This document shows positions 56,700-64,000 of a stretch of 64,000 bases of DNA, one piece after another. A program made the position numbers and the translations under genes. Position 1 is the stretch's first letter. The number at the start of each line of letters is the position of its first letter. This DNA comes from Zoogloea dura (GTDB taxonomy: Bacteria; Pseudomonadota; Gammaproteobacteria; Burkholderiales; Rhodocyclaceae). The notes under the pieces are model-generated. The model was not told the origin of the DNA, did no database searches, and saw only the letters and a list, made by a program, of their open reading frames with translations. Location: assembly GCF_012927165.1 (NCBI RefSeq), contig NZ_JABBGA010000024.1, positions 17,820 through 81,819 on the forward strand, given 5' to 3'.

Positions 56700-58379
56700 T
56701 CAGGCCCGGTAGCCGATCCGGAAGCCGCCCCAGTGGCGCCCGTTCACATAAACCGGGGCCGAGATGTCATGCATGATCTCTCCTGTATCCCGCCGATAGG
56801 TCTGGATCAGGAAGGGCATTTCATGCCGGCCACACTGCTTGCCGACCGGATCGTCGAAGATGCGCTTGCCGCGGTTGCCGACGAAATCCTTGTCGTAGTC
56901 ACCGGTCAGCGGCTGAGAAAAGCGTTTGTTGTGGGTCGGCACATAGCCGTTTCGGTCGGTCGCGATGGCATAGACCATCTCGGCATTGCTGTCGAGCAGG
57001 CGCTCCTGCAGGATGGGCAGGATGCGATCCGCCAGTGTGTCAAAGCGGGTGCTGTACTTTTGCGGCCGGGTGTTGCCGATGGGGCGGTAGGACTCGTCGA
57101 ACAGATCCTCCTCCCGGACCTGGCCGGACCCCACCGCCTGCTCCAGCAGCATGCCCACCTGACGCGCCGCCTCCCGCACCTGCTCGGGCATCTTCTTGTG
57201 CGCCACCATGGCCCGCTCTCCCTCGGCGCCCAGTTTGAAGACCCGGCTGATCTCCTTGAGGTTGGCGGCCAGGCCACTCAGGCTGTCGGCCTCCTCCAGG
57301 GTTTCCCGGGCACCGGTCGAATTGCGCCCGACCATGTCCATGATCTGCCGGACATGGCCGACGATCTGCTCGGCCTCCCGGCTGTGGGCATTGATGGCCG
57401 CCGCGATGGCATCGACCTTCTCCATCGTCCCCTGGGCCCCTTCATTGATCTGCTGCAGGGAGCCCGCAGCCCTTTGCGCAAGGGCTGCGCCCGAGCGGGC
57501 CTGGGCACTGCCGGCATCAATGGAAGCAATGGCACTCCGGGTTTCATGCTGGATCGCGGAGATCATCGTGCCGATCTCCGTCGTTGCCGATGAAGTACGC
57601 TCGGCAAGCTTGCGCACCTCATCGGCAACGACGGCAAAACCGCGCCCCTGCTCCCCCGCCCGCGCCGCCTCGATGGCCGCGTTGAGTGCCAGCAGGTTGG
57701 TCTGATCGGCAATTTCGCGGATCACCCTGACGATGCCGCTGATCGCCTCGGAGCGCTCGCCAAGGGCGGAAATCACTCGGGCCGACTGTTCGACCGAGAG
57801 GGCGATCTGCTCGATTTCCAGGGATGCGCTCTCGACGATCTCGGCGCCCTTCACCGACAGCTCTTTCGCCGTCTGAGCGTTCACCGCAGTCTGACTTGCG
57901 TGATCGGCCACCGCATTGACGCCCGAGGTCATCTGCTCGATAGCCAGCACCATGCTTTCCGCTGCGGCCTGCTGGCTACCGGACCCATCGACCACCCGTC
58001 CCGCGTGACCCGACAGCATGCCAGCAGCCTCATGGACCCGCTGGGCATCGAAGATCACCTTGCCCATGATCCCCTGGAAACTCGCGATCAGCTCATTGAA
58101 GACCGACTCGACCTCGCCGGTGGTGCCACTCGACACCACGGCCCGCCGGGACAGGTCTCCATCCCTGTGCATGGCCCGGATGGTGTCCCGCAACTCATGC
58201 AGCGGCTGGACGAACAGGATACGCGCGGCAAAATGGCCAATCAGGCCGATGATCACACCAAGAGCTGCACAGACGCCGGCAAAGGCAAAGGAAAACGACA
58301 AGCCGAAAGCCAGCCCGGCGCCAAGTGCGCCACCTGCCGCGAGAAGGGCGGTCACCAACGAAACGAGATGGACATGCAT
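56700..58379 (-). CDS. Methyl-accepting chemotaxis protein with C-terminal sensor-like domain
   Basis: 559 residues. Two adjoining hydrophobic segments at residues 3-55 with almost no periplasmic loop, then a HAMP-like stretch ([21 protein letters not shown]), the coiled-coil signalling domain with the hairpin tip [43 protein letters not shown] near 220-265, and, after the bundle, a C-terminal globular part (about 425-559: [42 protein letters not shown]...[42 protein letters not shown]). The last part looks like a Cache/PAS-type sensor placed in the cytosol. Own sigma28 promoter and terminator: a stand-alone transcription unit. Confidence 0.9.
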   Translation of the reverse strand: MHVHLVSLVTALLAAGGALGAGLAFGLSFSFAFAGVCAALGVIIGLIGHFAARILFVQPLHELRDTIRAMHRDGDLSRRAVVSSGTTGEVESVFNELIASFQGIMGKVIFDAQRVHEAAGMLSGHAGRVVDGSGSQQAAAESMVLAIEQMTSGVNAVADHASQTAVNAQTAKELSVKGAEIVESASLEIEQIALSVEQSARVISALGERSEAISGIVRVIREIADQTNLLALNAAIEAARAGEQGRGFAVVADEVRKLAERTSSATTEIGTMISAIQHETRSAIASIDAGSAQARSGAALAQRAAGSLQQINEGAQGTMEKVDAIAAAINAHSREAEQIVGHVRQIMDMVGRNSTGARETLEEADSLSGLAANLKEISRVFKLGAEGERAMVAHKKMPEQVREAARQVGMLLEQAVGSGQVREEDLFDESYRPIGNTRPQKYSTRFDTLADRILPILQERLLDSNAEMVYAIATDRNGYVPTHNKRFSQPLTGDYDKDFVGNRGKRIFDDPVGKQCGRHEMPFLIQTYRRDTGEIMHDISAPVYVNGRHWGGFRIGYRA

Positions 58380-58500
58380 TTGCAGGAGAACCCGGAAAAT
58401 GTAAGGGCCAGGCCGATCAGGCCAAACCCGGGACCGGGCCCCACACCCGGCGCCACCCTTGCAGGCCGGTCAGCACCCGGGCCTGCATGTGTCGCGATGT

Positions 58501-58527
58501 CTATCGGCGGGGGAAAAACTAACTTTA
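58501..58527 (-). promoter_or_regulatory. Sigma28 (FliA) promoter for the MCP gene
   Basis: Minus strand: TAAAGTTA, 11 bases, GCCGATAG, each box one base from the consensus TAAAGTTT / GCCGATAA with exact spacing; 122 bases before the MCP start. Confidence 0.88.
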
Positions 58528-58553
58528 GAGGTGGGGAGCAGGCAATTTAAACA

Positions 58554-60302
58554 CTATTTCACACTCTCGGCCGTGCGCTCTGCGAGGCGGAACAGCACAT
58601 CCACTCGGTTGCCTGCCCCGCTGTAGCGCACTTCGTCGCAGACTTGGAGCAGCAACGGTATGCCACGCCCATGACCTTTCACGAGATCCTCTCCCGTCGG
58701 CTCTGCCATCGCCGCCCGGACCTGCTTTTCATGGTTGAAGCCCGGCCCGGTATCTGAACAGCCGATATGCAGCACGGGGGGCTGCGCCGGATTCTGCCGG
58801 AGAATCAGTTCGAATTCGATCGCACCGATGGCGAGGCGGTCGAGCCGGCTCGCCCGCTCCTCCAGGAACACGTCCATCCCCTCGACCCCCGCCTTCAGGG
58901 ACGACGGCAGGCGCAGCAGACCATGATCGAGGGCGTTGTTGAACAGTTCGGACAGCACCAGGAACAGGCGCCCCGCGAACGGCCGTACCCCTTCAAACTG
59001 CTCAATCACGCCGAGCACCAGCGGCACCGCATCGAGCCGCTTCAGATCCGCCGCACCCAGGCGCAGGACAAAGCGCCAGTCACTGGCAAAGGGGGCCGCC
59101 GCCGACTCGCCGTGAGGCGACGCGGGCAGCGGCTGGGGGGCATCGGTGAGCGCGATCTGCGCGATCGAGATATCGTCCCGTGGGGGCTTGCCTCCGGTGA
59201 GGCGCAGAACGCACTCGGTGAGATGCGGCAGGCGGCACTCCGGATCCTGACCGCGCAGGGCCACCCCCAGGCCTTCCACCCCCATCGCCCGCCCCTCATC
59301 GTCCTCAAGTTCGATGAGGCCGTCGGAAAAGAGCAGAAGATGATCGTGTGGACTCACCACATGGGTATCGACCGTCGCGTCGAACTCATCGTCGTCCACC
59401 ACGCCCAGCGGGAAATGATGGTGGTTGAAATGCAGCCCGACCTCGCCGTCCGGACGAACCAGCAAGGGCCCCGGATTGCCGCCATTCCAGACGGTGACGT
59501 AACCCTCGCGGAAATTGACTGCCACGAGCGTCGCGGCAATGAACCGGTCGACGGGCAGCAGGGCCCGCACCCGGCTGTTGATCTCCCGGGCGATCGCATC
59601 GATGCCGAAGCCACGCTCGGTCATGCGGTAGAACGGGGCCGTCACTGGCAGGACATTGAGCGAGGCCGCCAGACCATGCCCGGCGCCGTCCGCAAGCAAG
59701 ACATGCAGCACATTCGCCGGAGTCCGCGCAGCCGCGATCAAATCACCGCTAAATTCCGCCGCAGAGGCGATCCAGTGCGAGACCGCCGGATCGCCCAACG
59801 CCTCCCGGTTGATCAGGCGCTCCATCACGAAGCGCGCGAGACGCTGCTCTTCCTCCTGCAAGCTCCGGTAGCGGGCCAGTTCGCGATTGCGGGCCTCGGC
59901 CTGACGCTGCATCGACTTGAGGCGGAGAATGACCCCGAGCTTGGCCTGCAGCATCTGCCTGGAGGCAGGCTTGCAAAGATAGGCATCAGCCCCCGCTTCG
60001 AGCGCCCGCATCTGCGTCGCCTCGTCGAGGCTGCCCGTGAAGACCAAACTGGGAATCCAGACGCCGCCAGTACGGGCCCGAACGGTCTGGAGTAATTCGA
60101 TCCCGTCCATGCCCGGCAAACCGACATCGGTCATGAGCACGTCGGGATGGGCCCGGGCAATGTGCGCCAAGGCTTCCTGCGCGGTGCCGACCCCAGCGAC
60201 TCGATGCCCCAGGGCCAGCAGATCCCTTCTGATCAGGAAAAGATCATCGGGGTTGTCATCGACAACAAGGATGAAGAGGGATTCGCTATCGCTTCCCGGC
60301 AC
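58554..60302 (-). CDS. Receiver-PP2C phosphatase-HATPase partner-switch regulator (HsbR-like)
   Basis: About 582 residues: receiver domain (10-125, Asp59 in VLMTDVGLPGMDG), coiled coil, PP2C/SpoIIE-type Ser/Thr phosphatase (about 165-400: LLADGAGHGLAASLNVLPVTAPF, VTVWNGGNPGPLL, LLFSDGLIELEDDEG, PPRDDISIAQI) and a C-terminal HATPase like RsbW anti-sigma kinases (about 430-575: LSELFNNALDHGLLRL, CSDTGPGFN, GHGRGIPLL). Starts at GTG three bases past the STAS gene stop. In Pseudomonas aeruginosa HsbR, with this layout, controls the phosphorylation of HsbA, which interacts with FlgM. The adjacent STAS gene makes the same pairing likely here. Confidence 0.86.
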   Translation of the reverse strand: MPGSDSESLFILVVDDNPDDLFLIRRDLLALGHRVAGVGTAQEALAHIARAHPDVLMTDVGLPGMDGIELLQTVRARTGGVWIPSLVFTGSLDEATQMRALEAGADAYLCKPASRQMLQAKLGVILRLKSMQRQAEARNRELARYRSLQEEEQRLARFVMERLINREALGDPAVSHWIASAAEFSGDLIAAARTPANVLHVLLADGAGHGLAASLNVLPVTAPFYRMTERGFGIDAIAREINSRVRALLPVDRFIAATLVAVNFREGYVTVWNGGNPGPLLVRPDGEVGLHFNHHHFPLGVVDDDEFDATVDTHVVSPHDHLLLFSDGLIELEDDEGRAMGVEGLGVALRGQDPECRLPHLTECVLRLTGGKPPRDDISIAQIALTDAPQPLPASPHGESAAAPFASDWRFVLRLGAADLKRLDAVPLVLGVIEQFEGVRPFAGRLFLVLSELFNNALDHGLLRLPSSLKAGVEGMDVFLEERASRLDRLAIGAIEFELILRQNPAQPPVLHIGCSDTGPGFNHEKQVRAAMAEPTGEDLVKGHGRGIPLLLQVCDEVRYSGAGNRVDVLFRLAERTAESVK

Positions 60303-60304
60303 CG

Positions 60305-60610
60305 TCAGACGATCGGGAACAGCTTGCCGAAGTTGGCGATATCGAGAACCTGCCGAACACTTCCCTTGGCATTGGCCAGACAGACCGTCTTGCCCGAGCT
60401 CTTGGCCTTGTCGCGCAGCATCAGCAGCATGCCGAGGGCTGAACTGTCGAGATAGGCCACATTGCCCAGATCTACCGCCACCTCGGTCGTACCGGGGCTG
60501 CCAAGGGCGCGGTCGACCGCCTCCCTGAATTCCCGGTGGGAGTTGAAATCGAAACGCCCGGAGAGCTGAATCCTGGCCTGACTCTGCTGGGTGCTGACAC
60601 TGGTATCCAT
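60305..60610 (-). CDS. STAS-domain anti-sigma factor antagonist (HsbA-like)
   Basis: 101 residues, a single STAS domain: ARIQLSGRFDFNSHREFREAVDRAL, VAVDLGNVAYLDSSALGMLLMLRDKAK with the probable phosphorylated Ser56, and CLANAKGSVRQVLDIANFGKLFPI. Substrate of the kinase/phosphatase encoded next to it. The start MDTSVSTQQ lies 64 bases after cheB. By analogy with HsbA it may release FliA by sequestering FlgM, linking the chemotaxis operon with filament gene expression; this is inference. Confidence 0.88.
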   Translation of the reverse strand: MDTSVSTQQSQARIQLSGRFDFNSHREFREAVDRALGSPGTTEVAVDLGNVAYLDSSALGMLLMLRDKAKSSGKTVCLANAKGSVRQVLDIANFGKLFPIV

Positions 60611-60674
60611 GTATTGCCTCTGTTCTTGACTGACACTTGCGACTGAGCCGGACCTCTCCGGCCATGCCGCCCGA

Positions 60675-61769
60675 CTATCCCTTGATGCCCCTGCCCGCCG
60701 GAGAACGCAGCCGGGCAACGACACGTTGTCCAATTTCCCTGAGCGGCGCGACCTCGTCGAGCGCGCCCACAACCGCGGCCTCTCGCGGCATTCCATAGAC
60801 CACGCAGGACTCCTGATCCTGCCCGATGGTCCAGGCACCTGCCTGATGCATGGCGAGCATGCCCTGGGCGCCATCCTTGCCCATCCCGGTGAGGATGACA
60901 CCTACCCCGTTGGCCCCGACCTGGCTGGCTGCCGAATGGAACAGCACATCCACCGCCGGACGATGCCGATTCACGGGCTCGCTCTGCGCCAGTTCGCACT
61001 GGTACCCACCCGGCACGCGCCGGACCGACAGGTGCGAATGCCCCGGAGCAAGATAAGCCGTCCCTGCCACGATCTTTTCGCCATGCGCCGCCTCCTTGAC
61101 GCGCAATCGGCACAAACCGTCAAGGCGCTTTGCGAAAGACGCGGTGAACATTTCGGGCATGTGCTGAACCAGCAGAATGCCCGGCATTTGTTCAGGCAGC
61201 GAACATAGCACTTCCTTGATCGCCTCGGTGCCCCCGGTCGACGCACCGATCAACACGAGGCGTTCCTGAAGGGTACGCTCAGACAGCCCGGACGAGTTAG
61301 TTCCAATCACACCAAGAGGCTCTCGCAGCAAGGGTTTCGAGGCGTCCGCCCCTCTTGCAGAGACCCTTGGACGGGCACTGTAGGCGGCGCGTACCTTGTC
61401 ACAAATTTCTACACGGTAAGCTTCTATTCCGGCCGTCGAATCCAGTCGGGGCTTGGCCACGAAATCCACGGCACCGAGCTCCAGGGCCTGCAACGTGGCT
61501 TCGGACCCTCGCTGAGTAAGGCTGGAAATCATCACCACCGGCATGGGGCGCAGCCGCATCAGGCGCGCCAGGAAATCGAGGCCATCCATGCGAGGCATTT
61601 CGATGTCCAGCGTCAGGACGTCGGGACTGAGCGTCTTGATCATCTCCCGGGCCGCAATCGGATCGGGTGCCGCCCCCACGACCTCAAGATCGGGAGCGGA
61701 ATTTATGACTTCACTGAGGACTCCGCGCATCACCGCTGAATCATCGACAACGAGAACCTTTATGGCCAT
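60675..61769 (-). CDS. cheB: Chemotaxis protein-glutamate methylesterase
   Basis: 364 residues. Receiver domain ([22 protein letters not shown], phospho-acceptor Asp55 in [15 protein letters not shown]) and methylesterase domain (about 180-355) with [12 protein letters not shown] (catalytic Ser), [18 protein letters not shown] (catalytic His) and [13 protein letters not shown] (catalytic Asp). Removes methyl groups from MCPs during adaptation. The start at MAIKVL was chosen over an ATG 14 codons upstream because GGAAG lies seven bases before it and homology starts there. Confidence 0.96.
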   Translation of the reverse strand: MAIKVLVVDDSAVMRGVLSEVINSAPDLEVVGAAPDPIAAREMIKTLSPDVLTLDIEMPRMDGLDFLARLMRLRPMPVVMISSLTQRGSEATLQALELGAVDFVAKPRLDSTAGIEAYRVEICDKVRAAYSARPRVSARGADASKPLLREPLGVIGTNSSGLSERTLQERLVLIGASTGGTEAIKEVLCSLPEQMPGILLVQHMPEMFTASFAKRLDGLCRLRVKEAAHGEKIVAGTAYLAPGHSHLSVRRVPGGYQCELAQSEPVNRHRPAVDVLFHSAASQVGANGVGVILTGMGKDGAQGMLAMHQAGAWTIGQDQESCVVYGMPREAAVVGALDEVAPLREIGQRVVARLRSPAGRGIKG

Positions 61770-61807
61770 GCTTTGCTTCCAGTTCCAGACGGAGCGCAAG
61801 CACTCCA

Positions 61808-62422
61808 TCAACCAAAGAGTTCAACGTCACCCTGCACATTGTCGCGTCGAAGTCGGGCTTCATATTCCCGCTCGCGGGCAATAAGCGTGTCATTTTTCAC
61901 GCGGACCAGCTTTTTCATCATCACCCGTCCGCTGATCGGAAAGAAATAGACCTTCCTGGGATAGATGTCCAGCAAATCCTGAGCGACCACGGGTATGCGC
62001 TCGGTATTGAGGTAATCGAGCACGAAGTCCACGTTCTTCTCGCCGACCTGGGCCTGGCTGAGGCTGGCCAGGACCCGCCCGCCCCCGAAGACCTTGGCCT
62101 CCAGGCTACTCCGCCGGGCACCGAGCTTCAGGAGATGATTGAGCAACACTTCCATGGCATAGGCGCCATAGCGGGCAGAGGACGAAAGCACATTCGTTTC
62201 GCCCCCGTTGTCCGGGAGCATGAAATGGTTCATGCCTCCCAGCCCCTTGTCGCGATCGCGTACACAGGCGGTCACACATGACCCCAGCACCGTGACCAGC
62301 ACAATGTCGGAGGTGGTCACGAAATACTCGCCCGGCAATACCTTGACGGCATCGCAGCCAAAAGTGCGGTCAAAATAACGATTTGTAGCCAGGTGCTCCA
62401 GGTAACCAGGCTCAGCGTGCAC
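61808..62422 (-). CDS. cheD: Chemoreceptor glutamine deamidase
   Basis: About 204 residues. Deamidates receptor glutamines. Catalytic Cys49 in [16 protein letters not shown], the catalytic His in [12 protein letters not shown], and [29 protein letters not shown]. There is no ATG near the homology start; a GTG at 62422, nine bases after AAAGGA, is used, overlapping the cheR end by 11 bases. Ends with a family-unrelated tail [26 protein letters not shown]. Between cheR and cheB as usual. Confidence 0.93.
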   Translation of the reverse strand: MHAEPGYLEHLATNRYFDRTFGCDAVKVLPGEYFVTTSDIVLVTVLGSCVTACVRDRDKGLGGMNHFMLPDNGGETNVLSSSARYGAYAMEVLLNHLLKLGARRSSLEAKVFGGGRVLASLSQAQVGEKNVDFVLDYLNTERIPVVAQDLLDIYPRKVYFFPISGRVMMKKLVRVKNDTLIAREREYEARLRRDNVQGDVELFG

Positions 62423-63359
62423 GTGCGTCCGTCCTTTCGTACACGGTACGGCCGAGGGAACGGAACAAGTCCGCCGCATGCAGGAAGCTCTCGGAGTGCC
62501 CGGCGAAGAGCAGGCCATCCTGCTTGAGCAGTGGCACGAAGCGCTTCAGGATTCCGTGCTGGGTCGGCTTGTCGAAATAGATCATCACGTTGCGGCAGAA
62601 CATGGCGTCGAACGGCCCCTGCACGGCCCACACCTTGTCCAGCAGATTGATGCGCTTGAATTCGATCAGCCGCTGCAGTTCGGGGCGGACCCGGGCGTAG
62701 CCGTCCTGGGTGCCGGTTCCCTTCAGGAAGAAACGCTGCATGCGCTCGCGAGACAGGCGCTCCACGCGTTCAACGCCATACACGCCCTTCTGCGCGGTCG
62801 ATAACACATTGGTATCGATGTCGGTCGCCACGATCTGCACCGGCGGCGTCAGCGTATTGAACGCCTCGCACGCGGTGATCGCCAGGCTGTAGGGCTCCTC
62901 TCCGGTCGAGGCGGCACTGCACCAGATGCGGAACGGGCTCCGCCCGCCATGGGACTTGAGCCGCTCCGCGAGAATCTCGAAGTGATGCGCCTCCCGGAAG
63001 AAAGAGGTGAGGTTGGTCGTCAGGCTGTTGACGAAGGTTTCCCACTCCTCGGGCTCCCGCTGGGCCCGGTCCAAATACTCGGCGAAAGTACGGTCCCCCC
63101 GGGCCCGCAGACGGCGAGCGAGGCGGCTGTAGACCATGTCCTGCTTGATCGGTGACAGGGAAATACCGGCGTGCTTGTAAATCAACTCCCGGACACGCTC
63201 GAAATCGCTGCTCGAAAACTGGAACTCCCTTTCCTGCATCGGCAGCGATGGGGCTCTTACCGCGGACAGTGCCGCGCGGGTATCGGCTATCGTGGCCCTT
63301 TTCGCAGGCGATGCCGTTGGCGCCGTCCGTGGAAAGGGTGAATTGATTTTATCTGTCAT
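62412..63359 (-). CDS. cheR: Chemotaxis protein methyltransferase
   Basis: 315 residues. After a 45-residue disordered extension come the N-terminal helical domain (FERVRELIYKHAGISLSPIKQDMVYSRLARRLRARG) and the SAM-binding domain (WCSAASTGEEPYSLAI, VATDIDTNVLSTAQKGVY, GPFDAMFCRNVMIYFDKPTQ). Methylates receptor glutamates using SAM. It lies 21 bases after an MCP gene whose product ends in a CheR-tether pentapeptide. Confidence 0.96.
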   Translation of the reverse strand: MTDKINSPFPRTAPTASPAKRATIADTRAALSAVRAPSLPMQEREFQFSSSDFERVRELIYKHAGISLSPIKQDMVYSRLARRLRARGDRTFAEYLDRAQREPEEWETFVNSLTTNLTSFFREAHHFEILAERLKSHGGRSPFRIWCSAASTGEEPYSLAITACEAFNTLTPPVQIVATDIDTNVLSTAQKGVYGVERVERLSRERMQRFFLKGTGTQDGYARVRPELQRLIEFKRINLLDKVWAVQGPFDAMFCRNVMIYFDKPTQHGILKRFVPLLKQDGLLFAGHSESFLHAADLFRSLGRTVYERTDARAR

Positions 63360-63380
63360 GGTTCAGTCAGCCCCTCGAGC

Positions 63381-64000
63381 TTAGAACTCTTCCCACTCGT
63401 CATCCAGGTCATTGGAGATTCCGCCAGCACGCCGGACCTTCGGCAGCGCATGTCCGCCCTTCTGCGGGGTACTGCGACCGGCCCTTTCAGGCAGGCGTGC
63501 GACGTTGTCGGGCACCACCGGCGCCGCGGTCACGGTAGCCCCATTACCGGCAGCGACACCCGCCGCACTCAGCCGGAACATGGCGACAGACCGGACCAGG
63601 CTGCGCGCCTGATCTTCCAGGCTCTCCGCCGCCGCCGCGGCTTCTTCCACCAGCGCCGCGTTCTGCTGCGTCACTTCGTCCATCTGGCCCACCGCATGCG
63701 TCACCTGCTCGATGCCGCTGCTCTGCTCCTGGCTCGCCTCCGCAATCTCCGTCACCAGCGACGACAGCTTCTGGAAGTTCGAGACCACTTCTTCCATCGT
63801 GTGGCCGGCTTCATTCACCAGCTTCGCGCCGTCCTCCACCTTGTCCACGCTGTCCGCTATCAGCGCCTTGATCTCCCGCGCGGCCTGCGCGCTGCGCTGC
63901 GCAAGGCTCCGTACCTCGCTCGCCACCACCGCGAAACCACGGCCCTGCTCACCCGCACGCGCTGCTTCCACCGCCGCGTTGAGCGCCAGGATGTTCGTCT
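63381..64000 (-). CDS. Methyl-accepting chemotaxis protein, partial (3' part)
   Basis: The last 206 codons or so; the frame is open at the right edge. It begins within the signalling hairpin ([40 protein letters not shown]), followed by the return helix with [52 protein letters not shown] flexible linker leads to the C-terminal EWEEF, which fits the xWxxF pentapeptide that tethers CheR and CheB. First visible gene of the MCP-cheR-cheD-cheB-hsbA-hsbR run. Confidence 0.93.
   Translation of the reverse strand, partial: TNILALNAAVEAARAGEQGRGFAVVASEVRSLAQRSAQAAREIKALIADSVDKVEDGAKLVNEAGHTMEEVVSNFQKLSSLVTEIAEASQEQSSGIEQVTHAVGQMDEVTQQNAALVEEAAAAAESLEDQARSLVRSVAMFRLSAAGVAAGNGATVTAAPVVPDNVARLPERAGRSTPQKGGHALPKVRRAGGISNDLDDEWEEF

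Noticed and set aside
54999..57593. Open frame of about 860 codons on the plus strand across cheV and the MCP gene
   Set aside because: Antisense to three well-recognised chemotaxis genes, crosses a terminator and a promoter, no recognisable domain.
60303..60665. N-terminal extension of the HsbR-like protein through the STAS gene
   Set aside because: The extra residues are an out-of-frame reading of the STAS gene; the receiver homology begins right after a GTG at 60302.

Overview
The window comes from a high-GC, motile Gram-negative bacterium. The arrangement cheV-cheYZ-cheA-flhB-flhA plus flhF-flhG-fliA-motCD, the P/L-ring and rod genes flgA-flgN, a PhhR/TyrR-type regulator and a DcaP-like porin point to a betaproteobacterium, most likely a Rhodocyclaceae member (Azospira-like). 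That placement is inferred from gene order and protein style only. No rRNA, tRNA, CRISPR array or intact transposase was found.

Left part (1-17.8 kb), metabolism and signalling: 5' part of gpmI (runs off the left edge); a large PAS-histidine kinase-receiver-PAS-PAS-GGDEF-EAL protein; DUF3025 and DUF2322 proteins; purB; a YqhA-type membrane protein and a class I fumarase; a membrane-anchored HExxH protein; a bicarbonate-transport locus (sbtA-sbtB with a divergent LysR regulator); and a sigma54-activator / GntP permease / CoA-transferase module with a recognisable -24/-12 promoter.

Middle part (17.8-36.6 kb), flagellum: on the minus strand flgBCDEFGHIJKL followed by a lipoprotein gene and a PilZ gene; divergently flgA-flgM-flgN, with a class III (sigma28) promoter before flgM; then flhF-flhG-fliA-motC-motD on the minus strand. 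The FlhG-like protein has lost its Walker A motif.

Inserted block (36.7-47.4 kb), amino-acid catabolism: dadA-alr for D/L-alanine, a PhhR/TyrR-family activator with a matching sigma54 promoter before dadA, an Lrp-type regulator, a porin, and a kynB-kynU-permease operon for kynurenine/aromatic amino acid use. It separates flhA from flhF, which are usually adjacent. Inside it, between two terminators, is a striking non-coding array of 21-bp repeats in two mirrored blocks of five.

Right part (47.4-64 kb), chemotaxis and export: flhA, flhB, DUF3135, cheA, cheZ, cheY and two cheV genes, headed by a near-consensus sigma28 promoter; an MCP with a C-terminal sensor-like domain and its own sigma28 promoter; an HsbR/HsbA-like partner-switching pair; cheB, cheD, cheR; and the 3' end of a second MCP carrying a CheR-tether pentapeptide. 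Together FliA, FlgM, PilZ, the GGDEF-EAL kinase and HsbRA describe a locus where flagellar gene expression, c-di-GMP and chemotaxis can be coordinated.
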